Assembly (NCBI GenBank): GCA_949710005.1
Contig: OX453275.1
Span: forward strand, 9,562,519 to 9,626,518
DNA: 64,000 bases
Reading direction: 5' to 3'
DNA from: Ricordea florida
Taxonomy: Eukaryota > Cnidaria > Anthozoa > Corallimorpharia > Ricordeidae
Position 1 is the stretch's first letter, and the number at the start of each line of letters is the position of its first letter. A program made the position numbers and the translations under genes. A model generated the notes under the pieces. The model made no database searches and was not told where the DNA came from. It saw nothing but the letters and a program-made list of their open reading frames with translations. This document shows positions 21,242-64,000 of the stretch, piece after piece.

Positions 21242-23816
21242 TGTATACACCTACAATCTTGACCAAAACATTTGGAACGGCCAGTTCTTGATTGCCGTTA
21301 CTGAAACAGTATGTCTAATTCCCTCCTCTTCCCTCCCTCCCGCTGAACATTGTTGATCACCATAAGTCAACGCATGTGTAACATATTGTACAGTTTCTCC
21401 AGTTCAACATTGTATAGCGGGGAACAAACCTTTGTACAGAGTTTTTGAGGAAGAAGTATAGCAGCCAGCTGTTTTCAACAAGTTAGACAGAATTGAACCA
21501 GACGAAGAACATGTTGACTGTCCCATACGGTTTTGTCTACGATTGTGTGAGAGACAACTCGGAAATTGAATCGAGCTCTTTCGGAAACAAGAGGAACAGT
21601 TCAAGCATCGACTTCGAACCTCGGGGTCCTGATCTGAAGAGTAGCTCTACCATGCCTCCCCTCCCCACCCCCCTCACTTTAGATTAACAAACAATAACCG
21701 GACATTTGAATTGATCGACTTAAAACGCTCACCAGGTAAATTATTTCTAATTTCATTATAATTCGATTTCTAATTTTATTAAGGTAAGACTTAAGAAATA
21801 CAAACGTTCTCAATGACTAAATATTTGGAAAATATTGTTTGATTTGCATTATTAAATTCGAGTACGTCAATAACGAATGTTTACCCGCGGGGGGGGGGGG
21901 ATTAATATTGCTTTCTTAATTTAAATGGTGCTTAGTTTTCTAAAGGAAAATACTTTTGTTGGTTGATGGTTAATTGAAATCATTTGAAAAAAACTTGCTT
22001 GTTTTATTCTTGTCTTAGTAACATTTAACTGTTTAAGAAAGAAATAATTTTTCTCTGGAATAAAGGGATCGCAGTATGAGATTTGTAAAGTTTAGAAACT
22101 CTCGTACAATATCAGGTACTTACAAGAAACAAGTATTTTAATAATCTACGCCATCATCATAGATTATAAATTTGAAATAAAAACTCTAGATGCGCTGTGC
22201 AAACAAGTAGCGATTTCGCTTTTCCGTTTTCTCGTGTTTTTCATTCAAAGAGAAGTATACCTTCAATCGGGCATCTTCAAGCTGTTTTGACCACTAGATT
22301 TTTAACTATTCTGTTTCTTTTAAATCGAATTAAAAATTACTTTCGCTCGACAACAAAAGATAATCGGCAAAATAAATTATACAGCCACATTGTACCATTT
22401 ACTGGCCACGGAAAACCCAACTAAGGTATGACGATTTTAACAATATTTCAGGGAACAGAAACATAATTGCAAAGAAGCCCGCATTCGGTTCGCGGACTCA
22501 GCATGCATCGTAATTCTCGAGTTTGTTGTTGGTTCCACAGGCAGCCCAAGCGTAGTACGCGACATTTGCACGCGAAAATTACAGAGGATTGAGTCAAGTT
22601 GTTGGTGTTTCTACGAGCCGTTTATAGATATTATTGTCGGACGGCGTTGCCGAAGAAAAACTGAAAATTGTGCGAAATTAAGTACTCTTACCTTAACTCT
22701 AATGTCCCTTGGTGTGTCCTGGCTGGTTTAAAGACCATTTTGTCTATTTAATTTTTCACCAGAAGTACTGTCCAGTGGACAGGGAAGATAAAAGAATTAG
22801 TAAAAACAGGATCAAACGCAAGTCTTCATTGTTCTTCTTCAACACGCAGGTAAACAATTTCTGAAGTGGTTAAATTATTTTGTGTTTCAAAATTCGTGAT
22901 CTCAATCGTAAGATGGTAGGATGAACGCGCGGGCTGAATACTCTTCGATTAATTAAGGCCTCTGTATAATGAAACCTCAAGCAATAAAGAGAGGTTCGTA
23001 ATGTAACTTACTACAAATGAATTCCATTGAAAGGAATTCAGTCTAAATGGCAACCACACCAACACTTAAACATCAATTAAATTTTTTAAGAGAAATATTG
23101 GAAAGCAAACAAATTTTCAAACGAGATGCGACCGAATTGAACATTTCATTTTACGAAGAAAAAATGTGGACATTTTCCAAGCGGCAGCAGAGTTTAATTG
23201 AACGGGGCAATAAATAATTTTGAAATGTATCGATCTTAACTAAGATCATAGATACAAATAAAATCGTAGTGTTGACCGTACTGTTCGCGACAAAGAACTA
23301 TTTTTGAGATTACTCTAAATCAATTTAAAACCAATGAGGAACAAGCTAATAAAACTGTGTTGTAGGTAGGAATTTTGAGGTCTGTAATTTGGTTTACTTC
23401 TTGAGTGGTGGAAACGGCTTTTTTAAGACTACACGTTTCTAAAATTTTTATTCCTTTTCGAATCTACACAAGATGATAATGCATAGTGTGTAGATTTCCA
23501 CTTCTTCATTTGTGGATGGAGCCATGTGGTGAGACGATGTCTCTACCATTCAGTGTGACCATTCTTTGGAAAACTACTGAACAATACGGTACTGTGGTAC
23601 TGTTTGTTTTACTATATAGTGTGGTTCTAACTTTTTCACCTGAGGATCAAACCATGCTGTGTGACCATTCATTGAGTATCTCAAAAATAGTACCATACTG
23701 TGGTAATGTTTGTCAGGCTAAGCAATTTGTCTCCTCTATTGGCAAAAACATATAATTAAGCCTGGCCTCATGACGAAAGGACACTGAACAGCATTTTACT
23801 GTGGTCCTGTTTGGTT

Positions 23817-24120
23817 TAGCGACCGTTTAAGAGGTAGGGGGGTGGTGGTTTTTTTTTTTTGGGGGGGGGTATGCGAAAAAACGGCATTCGAGGGGGGTCA
23901 TCCCAAAACAAAGAGGGGGATCACCTGACACATTGCTGCAATACTTTGAAATGGCATCATGTTTTAACAGGTGCCCAGCAATGAAATCATTCCTTTAAGG
24001 GTGGAGGGGCGGGGCATGTGAAAAATATTGTCAAGCTGAGGGGGGATCACGCAATTTTTAAATGGTTCTACCCGAATCACACCACCTCCCCCTCCCTCGT
24101 AAAAATGAACGATCCCTTAG
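23817..24120. mobile_element. Degenerate G-rich inverted-repeat element
   Basis: GCGACCGTTTAAGAGGTAGGGGGGTGGTGG at the left is imperfectly mirrored by CCACCTCCCCCTCCCTCGTAAAAATGAACGATCCC at the right. The interior is low complexity. Low certainty on boundaries. Confidence 0.4.
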
Positions 24121-26127
24121 CCAAGGTTTTTCAGTGAGGCCCTCACATGTTTTTTCGCCGGAACCAGTGGAAATAGACCCTTTTAAATTCACTATATAAA
24201 ATTTCCTCAATTGAGTGCAATGCTATTTAATTTTTCTTCGCCAATATTCGCGATATATGTCACGAAGCTGCCCGTCATTTTGTGGAAATGGCGAAATCGC
24301 ATAACTGAAAATTCCACGAAACCGAAGAAATAATCCCCCCCCCCCCCCCCACAAACGGTAAACGGTTATCCCACTATTAGAAATTATCAATGCCTATTTA
24401 CTTTAGTAACATAGAAATCCGTTCGCATCAGTAGCAGAGACCAAAACCATAATGCCGGCTTAATTCTGTGAGTAGCTCTCATCTTGGTACAGATGGTCGA
24501 AGCGCAATTTCGAACAAAGCCTTAGCACTGGTATTGAAACTCATTAATCATTTTTACAACGGGCATGTTTGAGATACAAAAATATCAATTAAAACTGTTA
24601 ATCAAATTTTTCCTTATTAAATCGACATGAAATCAGGTCAGCTGTATTTACTATGGTTTTATTAAGAGAAAATATTGCTTAGTCTCCGACAGGAAATCGT
24701 TTCGGTTGCTCTTTGGTAGGCAAAAGAAAGCAAAATATTGTTGATTCCATGACAAGATCGGTAAACAAGACATTGAGTCAAGTTGATCAAAAGCGGTTAT
24801 TTCTTATTATTCCGATATAAATTGTCTTTAAGTGTTTGGGAAAGAAAATGAACTTGTAGCAATAAAGTCGACAGACGTCGGTTTTCAATAAACAAATGGA
24901 GATTTTAAAGGGTAAGAGATTAAGAAAACGGACACTTTGGCCTTCTGCGAGGCCAAGAGAGGCAGGTCTCAAAGAGAGGAAAAGGTGAGATGAGAATTTT
25001 CTTTTAATTACATATTCATTCAAGTTCGCCCGATTACAAAACCTAGCCTCTTTTCATTTTCTCCCAGGTGTTTCTCTGATTTTAAATCTAAATGCACTTT
25101 AAGATCTATGTAAAGCACCTTTACTCTAGTTCAAAACCCATTGCCTCTCCGTATTAATCAAAGCCACGCGCATCCAAAATGGCTAATTAAGTACAAGATG
25201 AAAAAAAAAAGAAAAAATACTAGACTTTTCTTTCAGTTTTCAACCTCACTTTTAACTTATCTTTATTGTCACGAACTGGAGATAAGAGGAACCATGTACT
25301 TGTTATTTCGAGAGCCGTTTGAAGGTTTTGAAGAAGCCTCTACAAAAACAATAGGGTCATTTTCCAGTGGATATTTTGAGTTTAAACCGAGTTGTTTCCA
25401 AAGAACGTTTGTTACGGTTAATTCAATTAAAACAAGCAACAGCCTATTAGAAACTTCTATTCTAATTCTGAGAACTTCAGGGTCTTATCCGGGAGTTTTC
25501 CAGAGGCACGCACAATTTTCCAAATCCCCCCACTCCCTGTTCCAAGTCCCGAATCTTTTTCAGGTGACTTTCACCGTATATGATATGACAACTAAGTCGT
25601 AAATTTTTTTGTCGCCTTTTTCGGTTCATTGAATGCAGCACCTCAAAGACAATCGACTTTTTTAGGTAGGCACTTGCTCACTACGTGTACAGGAAGCTAC
25701 GCCGTTGAACTTTTGTTTCATGATTGAAAATTTGACCCTAGCAGAAGTTTGGCTAGTCTAATAACAAGATTAAGAAAAAAAAGAAAAAATGAACAGTTAA
25801 ATAGCATTGGCTAAACACTGCCGGGGTGAAAATACTCAATTGTATTTCGAAATCGAAAAGTAAAGAAAAGATTTATTATATACGCACAAATTTTGTTTAT
25901 TTCAAAACTTCCTTAAACGTTATCAGAAAGTTGGTCACTTGTTTGAATTTTCTAATAGAATACTCAACCAAAACGTTTATTTCCCTCTCCGGTGAAAAGC
26001 TTTCAGTTAACTATCAATCTTTAGCACTTCAGTTTCTATCCTCCGAGATATATGATTGTAGTAACAGTATACTGTATATTGGCCCCACAGTAATATATGC
26101 TTTCTATTTCTGTACAGATCATTCAAC

Positions 26128-58800
<32,673 letters not shown>

Positions 58801-59460
58801 TGGTAAGATCAGCTACAAATTCGCTGCACACTTTTACTATGGATAGAGTGAACGGATGCAACCATAATAAGAATGAACTTTATTCGAGTGTCTACTGTAT
58901 CTAGCACTGATGTACTAATTGGGGACACTGTAAAACACAAATAAAATAAAAACAAATCATATTAAATTAAATTAAATTAAATCAAATCATGACAATTGTT
59001 GATTTTAGTGGAGAGTGGACTACCGAAGTATTTGGAGAAAAGCCTCTCAGAGCATGGAATGGAACCTTTGCTTGACTAGCAGCTGAATAGCAACTCCGTG
59101 TACATTCATGCGTTCCCAAAAAGAGGGGTCCACTTTTTTGAGTGTGCACTGATAAATTTTATTTAAATGTTTTACTCCTGCATACCGAATTCTTTTTCAT
59201 GACTATTTTAGAACTCTTAGTTTACATCAACATAACGGTACTACCAACATAATATCTCACTCTGCTGTTTCAGTTTTCTAAGACTCCTTTCTATAATTAG
59301 TTGAGGTAAATGATTTTTTTATTGCTTACCTTTTTAGGACTGGATCTAACAAGGAAGGAACGCACTTGACAAAGAAAGCCGAGACCAGAATAAGAGAGAA
59401 TCTTATTAAGCCAAAGCATATTTAAAATAAAGCTTAGGAATGCGTTGATTATTGTGTCCT
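58801..59460 (+). other. 3' UTR with possible UTR intron and poly(A) signal
   Basis: AATAAA at 59426-59431 is the first good poly(A) signal after the stop. GTAAGA at 58804 right after the stop, and a TTTTTTAG-type acceptor near 59337, allow an intron inside the 3' UTR. That intron would remove the repeat tail at 58905-58990, which resembles the 3' end of the outer SINE at 31865-32520 in inverse orientation. Confidence 0.5.
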
Positions 59461-60519
59461 GAATTCATGTGAACTACGTCATTTTGCTTCTAATATAAAC
59501 AGATCCTATAAACCTGGGGATGGGGGTGTGCAGAGGTGGGGGTGGGGAGGGTATGTAGAGAGGGGGGAGTGTGAAGAGCGAAGGAAACTTCGACTACAGA
59601 CCGTCCTAACAGCTATTAGTAGAAATACTCAGGTGATTATACAAACTCGCGCGCTCTGATTGGTTCGCTATCTCGGATTATCAGCCGATAATCACCTCGA
59701 CGACCAAAATGGCTGCCAGTCGTTCGCGCGCTTTTGATGAAATAAAATTTTTCGTGTTGTACAATTCTTTTTCTTTTCTTTTTTTTCAAATAATCACCTG
59801 TGTATTTATACTAAAACAATTATTCGCCTCAGGCTCAGTGATTATCGGTGAATATTCACCGATAATCACTTCGCTTTCGGCGAATAATTGTTAAATAACA
59901 GCTATATAAGCGTCAAATATTGGCAGTCACAAGCGTCAAATATTGGCAGTTACAATTTTTTTAAGTTATGCAACATTTTCAAGAGCTGTTGATTTATCTT
60001 TCTACAATGGGAGCTTCGAAATTCCACTGGCTAACGGAAGTTAACGGATTTTATACATTGAAATCGATACGACAGGCGATTTTATTGGCCTAGATACCGT
60101 GATGCACGGCTATAACGTCAAAACCAATTATTTGCCATCATCGCATAAGAGGAGAACAAAACGGCTTCTATGCGTTTGCATAAGTATATGGTTAAAATGC
60201 AGATACTTCTGTAAATATGATCTTCGGCTTTTTCCTAACTTGCGACCGAGTGAATTTCACTGCTGTTTTTTTTTTTTGGCGTGTTCAACTTTTCCGCATA
60301 ACATTAATCCAAGTAATGTAGTTTTGTACCATCGGAACAGCAATGGAACGACATTTCTTTAACTTAAGGGAACCTTCTAAGAAAACGCTTTTAAAGGACA
60401 AATCAAGCAGATTCCTATGTTGATATTCTTGGGATAAGAGCACAAATGATATAGTTAATCATGAAGTGTTTCTGGTTCAGCTATCAAAGTTAGGTTACAA
60501 AAGCAGCGAGTACTCTAAG

Positions 60520-60800
60520 TTGCACTTGGTGTCGTCCAAGAACCTGGTGCAGTCAGCGTAATGGTGCAGTTTTGTGTAGTCAGGGTAAATTGTGTAGTTA
60601 CGTTCTCGTAGTTAGTATTGAGAGTGGTTGAGAAGTTGGTTGATGTTGCTAGCGTCTCTGCAGTTGCTGGCGCAAATAGTCAAGTCATGAAGATAGTGTA
60701 GTTACTGAAGTAAGGGTTGCAAGTGCATATAATATAGCCACTATGGTTGGTGTATAGTCAGTGTAGCTGGTGCAGTGGCTGTGCTCAGTGTTGCAAATGT
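60520..60800 (+). repeat. Degenerate GTAGT/GTTG-rich tract
   Basis: Many spaced copies of TGTAGT, TAGTCAG, GTTGCTG and GGTGCAG without fixed period, with strong G+T excess on this strand. It looks like a decayed simple repeat. Confidence 0.5.
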
Positions 60801-61529
60801 TGTTGGCGTAATTGAACTTAAAAATATACATGAAATAATTTCCCGATTGTAATTAGCTAAAAGTAGTGTATAAGTATAATTGCTAGCAAGTAATAATACG
60901 GTTTTCTCATTCAGCTTGTGATTTATTTATACTCGTGACTTTTCCAAAAAGGACTCAAATTGCACTTGTCAAAGCGGCTCGTGCAAATAAATTTCAAATT
61001 ATGGATCCTTTGATGGAAAACAGCCATAAATTCGTTCCAAAGGTTCCAATCACCTCGACAATTCACGTGGACCACGGCAGATAGTAACAGAACACATCCA
61101 TTGTAGGCTTCAGAGGAACACTAACGTAGAGAGGGAATTATGTCTCAATAATATCCACAATGTAGCCATCGAAAGAAGCTCAATTTAATACAAATGTCTC
61201 GGTTCCCATTCGTTTCAAATTTGGCTTAGCGACCCGGCCTATGAATCAAATTACTTACTCACCCGGTGGCCAACGGTCAATTGAATCCTTGAACAATCAC
61301 ACCCTCAGGCCCTCCCCTAGCAAAGCAAAGATTTCACACGATTGTTTTCATCGACCAAACCAAATTCAATAAATGAGGTACTAAATAGCGTCAATCGCGG
61401 AGCATTTGTGCTCATCAATGCGGAGAAGAAGGTGCCAGGTCGCGCAGTTTGTATAGTCAGTATAATTCGCATCACACGAATTACACTTAAATGCGTAAAC
61501 AACGCATTGTTGGTTGATTAAGGAGGGCT

Positions 61530-61660
61530 TTGTTTAGTCATTTATTTATTTATTTAAGGAGGGCTTTATTTACGTAAGGAAGGCTTTATCTATCTATTTA
61601 TTTATTTATTTATTTATTTAAGGAGGGCTTTATTCATATATTTATTTATTACTTTGTTAG
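61530..61660. repeat. (TTTA)n with AAGGAGGGCTTTA repeats
   Basis: Four copies of AAGGAGGGCTTT or AAGGAAGGCTTT are separated by ATTT/ATCT runs. Confidence 0.8.
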
Positions 61661-61860
61661 CTAAATTCAAGTTAGCGTTTATTTGGGAATGACTAAAGAG
61701 TGCTTAGAGGTGCATGAGTTACCATTAGTACGACAAGGTTGAACGCGGAGCGGGATGAACACAAAGTGGGACAAACGTGCCTACCGCTGACACAAGTACT
61801 GTGTGGATAGTTTCTAAAGAAACTGGTGCTGCGTCGGTGGGAAATTGAAGCACAAGAAAT

Positions 61861-62025
61861 TGGGTAAATCAAACGAGTTGATTAAGGAAGTTATACATAC
61901 CACCGTAAGGTAAAAGGGAGGTGCTGACGTTTCGCTCCGACGAAGGGCTAACGCTCGAACCGTCAGCACCTCCCTTTTACCTTACGGTGGTATAACTTAC
62001 TTAATCAACTCGTTTGATTTACCCA
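61861..62025. mobile_element. 165-bp foldback element with about 70-bp arms
   Basis: TGGGTAAATCAAACGAGTTG and GGTAAAAGGGAGGTGCTGAC on the left pair with GTCAGCACCTCCCTTTTACC and CAACTCGTTTGATTTACCCA on the right. The loop carries CGCTCCGACGAAGGGCTAACG. The arms match almost base for base, so insertion was recent. Confidence 0.85.
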
Positions 62026-63440
62026 GTTTCTAACGCTAATACAATTGGATGTCTTCATATGCATAACGGGGCTCTATGTGACTTCCAGCGAACTTTCTAT
62101 ATCTTGCCTTAAAATTGCTTGATTACCAGAAGTATTTCCACCTCTGATAACATTACATAACTTAGAACATTCGACACTGAACGCGTACGGAGGAATAAAC
62201 CATGTGTGAATTGTGAGTCTGATGAAAAAATACTTTTTTTTACCTAGAGTGGTTCCTCTTAATCAATACTACACACAGGTATAACGCGCATTGAAAATGT
62301 TAGGAGTGATTCGAAACACTAGAGTTGATCTTGAAAACAATTAAGTATGCCATGGAATTCAGAATGCCAAAATCAGTTACTATATCAGATGGACGTAATT
62401 AATAAAAGGAACAAGGACAGCGCATTACGGCAACACTTAAAACAAGTCTAAGGTGTTCATATTTTATTGTTTATTGTTTATGGCGTTTCAAATCCGGGCT
62501 GCTACAGGTCTTGATCAGCTTGATCAGGATTCTATATCACTGTTACTGCCATTAACTACGTCTAGTTTTACTATAATCCGTCTTGTTAGGTTCATGCTCT
62601 CAGTCTGGAGAAAGAATAAAACCCTATGAATAAATAGAAAAGTCAAAGTTGTTTAACTTGGTTATATCGTGTAGTTTATACTCCTAGCATTACTGTTTAA
62701 AGTTAAAGTTTCTTTCCTTGTTTTTGAGTGACGGTATAATTCATAATTGAAAACACCAATCAAAGTTTAATACAGTAGGAAGGCGTGGCAACGTTGGCTA
62801 ACGCAGGTTAGGGTACAGGAATTAACTATTCCCATCTTCACTATCAAACGTAAAGCGTGCGTTACGTTTTTAAGGTTAGGGAAAGATCCCCAGAGTTTAG
62901 ATAACTTGGGGCGGACTTCAGCTTTGAATCACTGAATCAGATGTTAATAGATATTGCTTATGAACATGAACAACGCTTAGAGATAGCAGTCAACAACAGC
63001 GCGCTCTTAACCAGATTAGGATTATTGTGCAAGCTCAGATCAAGCACGTGATCTTAGTGAGATGAAAAACAAAGCGTTTTGGTAATGCTATAACAAAAAA
63101 ATAATAATAATAATAAACTAAGGTCACCTACTACTGATGAACTACCGATTAACTCTTTTGTAAATGACAATGGCCCGAGGGGAAGCTAACGAAACTGTAC
63201 CATCGACCTTTCTAAAATTGGATTGTCTATCGCTGCAAGGAATTTCTCCATGCATTTCAGCAGCAAGTCTAAATGGTCTATCAAGAGCCCACAGTGACTA
63301 AAACAATCACAAGAAAACGAGATAACTCCAGCGTCTTCCGCAATTAATCAGCGTGCATATGTGAGCAGGATACAGACTACAACCAACACATGATTTTTCG
63401 CCAAGAAACAATCGAAAGAAAAACTACCGACAGAACATAC

Positions 63441-63570
63441 CTCCTTACAGCCGTACAGGTCCAGTCTCATGGAGCTGTGTCCATGCCAAGTCTGTGGCTT
63501 TATACGCAGAAAGCGAACTGTTTTGATTGGTGGATTCAGGACGCTTACTTTGTTGGTGTCCCGTGAATAT
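63441..63570 (-). CDS. F5/8 type C exon of a neighbouring gene (partial)
   Basis: On the minus strand the exon encodes YSRDTNKVSVLNPPI, VRFLRIKPQTWHGH and SSMRLDLYGCKE. This is the end of a discoidin domain, like the exons at 39371 and 41392. Acceptor AG at 63572-63571 (TTTTGATTAG), donor GTATGT from 63440. Upstream exons lie beyond 64000; downstream ones were not identified. It belongs to a second gene on the opposite strand. Confidence 0.75.
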
Positions 63571-64000
63571 CTAATCAAAAGAAGAAAGATCATCTTTTAT
63601 ATCGCAGAGCTTCAATAGCTTAAGCGAATACTTTCAACGTTCAAAAATTTACTACTATTCACATTTTGGTATATTTACAAATGATACTCCATGATTTCCT
63701 ACTGTAATGGTTATGGTATCGGTGTTTTGTTGTGATGTGACTTTCGTCTCTTCCGATCATGTCTTTTAGGCAGCTGTTTATATTTCAAAAAGTCTCTTTC
63801 TTATGGTTAAAATCGGACCATGCTTTTAAGCACTCGCGGTAGAACCTTGGGAGTTTTTGCAGTTGAAATCAGCTACATCAATTGAAAAAAAAGTTCCCTC
63901 CGCAGTTCTTTTAAAGAAGTGTTAAATTATTTCTCCATGGGCTGTGATAGGCCTCTAAGAACGTTTTGAGACAGATGTTACGCTGTGCAGAAATGGCAGA

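Larger units (their letters stand above)
18790..26127. other. Gene-poor intergenic interval
   Basis: Between the divergent starts at 18714 (minus) and 26128 (plus) I find no exon with recognisable protein similarity. The longest frame (25141-25602, 153 codons) has low-complexity composition and no family signal. Contents are the palindrome at 19307, the LINE tail at 20298, the TIR element at 20986, the G-rich element at 23817, poly-G/C runs at about 21001, 21191, 21889, 23861 and 24337, and diverged repeats of GTGACCATTC at 23557 and 23660. Confidence 0.6.
58801..63440. other. Downstream intergenic region
   Basis: No exon with recognisable protein similarity was found. Contents: the 3' UTR above; a CCGATAATCAC-rich element at about 59630-59890; a short duplication of GCGTCAAATATTGGCAGT near 59910 and 59932; a GTAGT-rich degenerate tract at 60520-60800; TTTA repeats at 61530-61660; and a palindrome at 61861-62025. 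The minus frame at 61317-61502 shows no family signal. Confidence 0.55.

Noticed and set aside
25141-25602. 153-codon plus-strand frame
   Set aside because: No recognisable domain, low-complexity start, no signal of coding composition, and immediately upstream of another gene. Probably chance.

Overview
The window is metazoan nuclear DNA, almost certainly from a cnidarian and most likely a stony coral or close anthozoan relative. It is AT-rich and intron-dense, full of short inverted-repeat elements, tRNA-derived SINEs and minisatellites. The main gene is a large secreted protein that combines vWA, TSP1, F5/8C (discoidin), EGF and D10C modules, the style of coral skeletal-matrix and adhesive proteins such as coadhesin. 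Species cannot be fixed from sequence alone.

Layout. (1) About 1-18714, minus strand: a hexosaminidase D (GH20) family gene. I rebuilt it as 15 exons with matching intron phases, from an ATG at 18714 down to the left window edge. It has an N-terminal membrane anchor and short stalk that human HEXD lacks. Intron 8 is about 92 % a 3.86-kb array: 34 copies of a 94-bp TIR-bounded, TTAA-flanked element with 20-bp spacers, ending 13 bp from the splice acceptor of exon 9. (2) 18790-26127: a gene-poor intergenic stretch with a candidate palindromic promoter element, a LINE reverse-transcriptase tail, MITE-like elements and poly-G/poly-C runs. (3) 26128-58800, plus strand: a 36-exon gene whose spliced CDS is 7332 nt (2443 aa plus stop). 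The order is signal peptide, 8-Cys N-terminal domain, TSP1, vWA, TSP1, vWA, F5/8C, F5/8C, 2 EGF, D10C, 4 EGF, D10C, 4 EGF, D10C, 4 EGF, D10C, vWA, vWA. The D10C plus four-EGF block is repeated three times, with a recent 3239-bp tandem period. (4) 58801-63440: 3' UTR, poly(A) signal and repeats with no recognised gene. (5) 63441-63570, minus strand: one exon of a second F5/8C gene that continues beyond the window.

Introns carry most of the bases. They contain nested tRNA-SINEs, palindromic MITEs, a 36-copy 37-bp minisatellite, a (GA)n tract and transposon relics. Exon coordinates come from reading frame, GT/AG sites, phase continuity and family resemblance. No transcript data were available, so UTRs, transcription starts and alternative exons are inferred.
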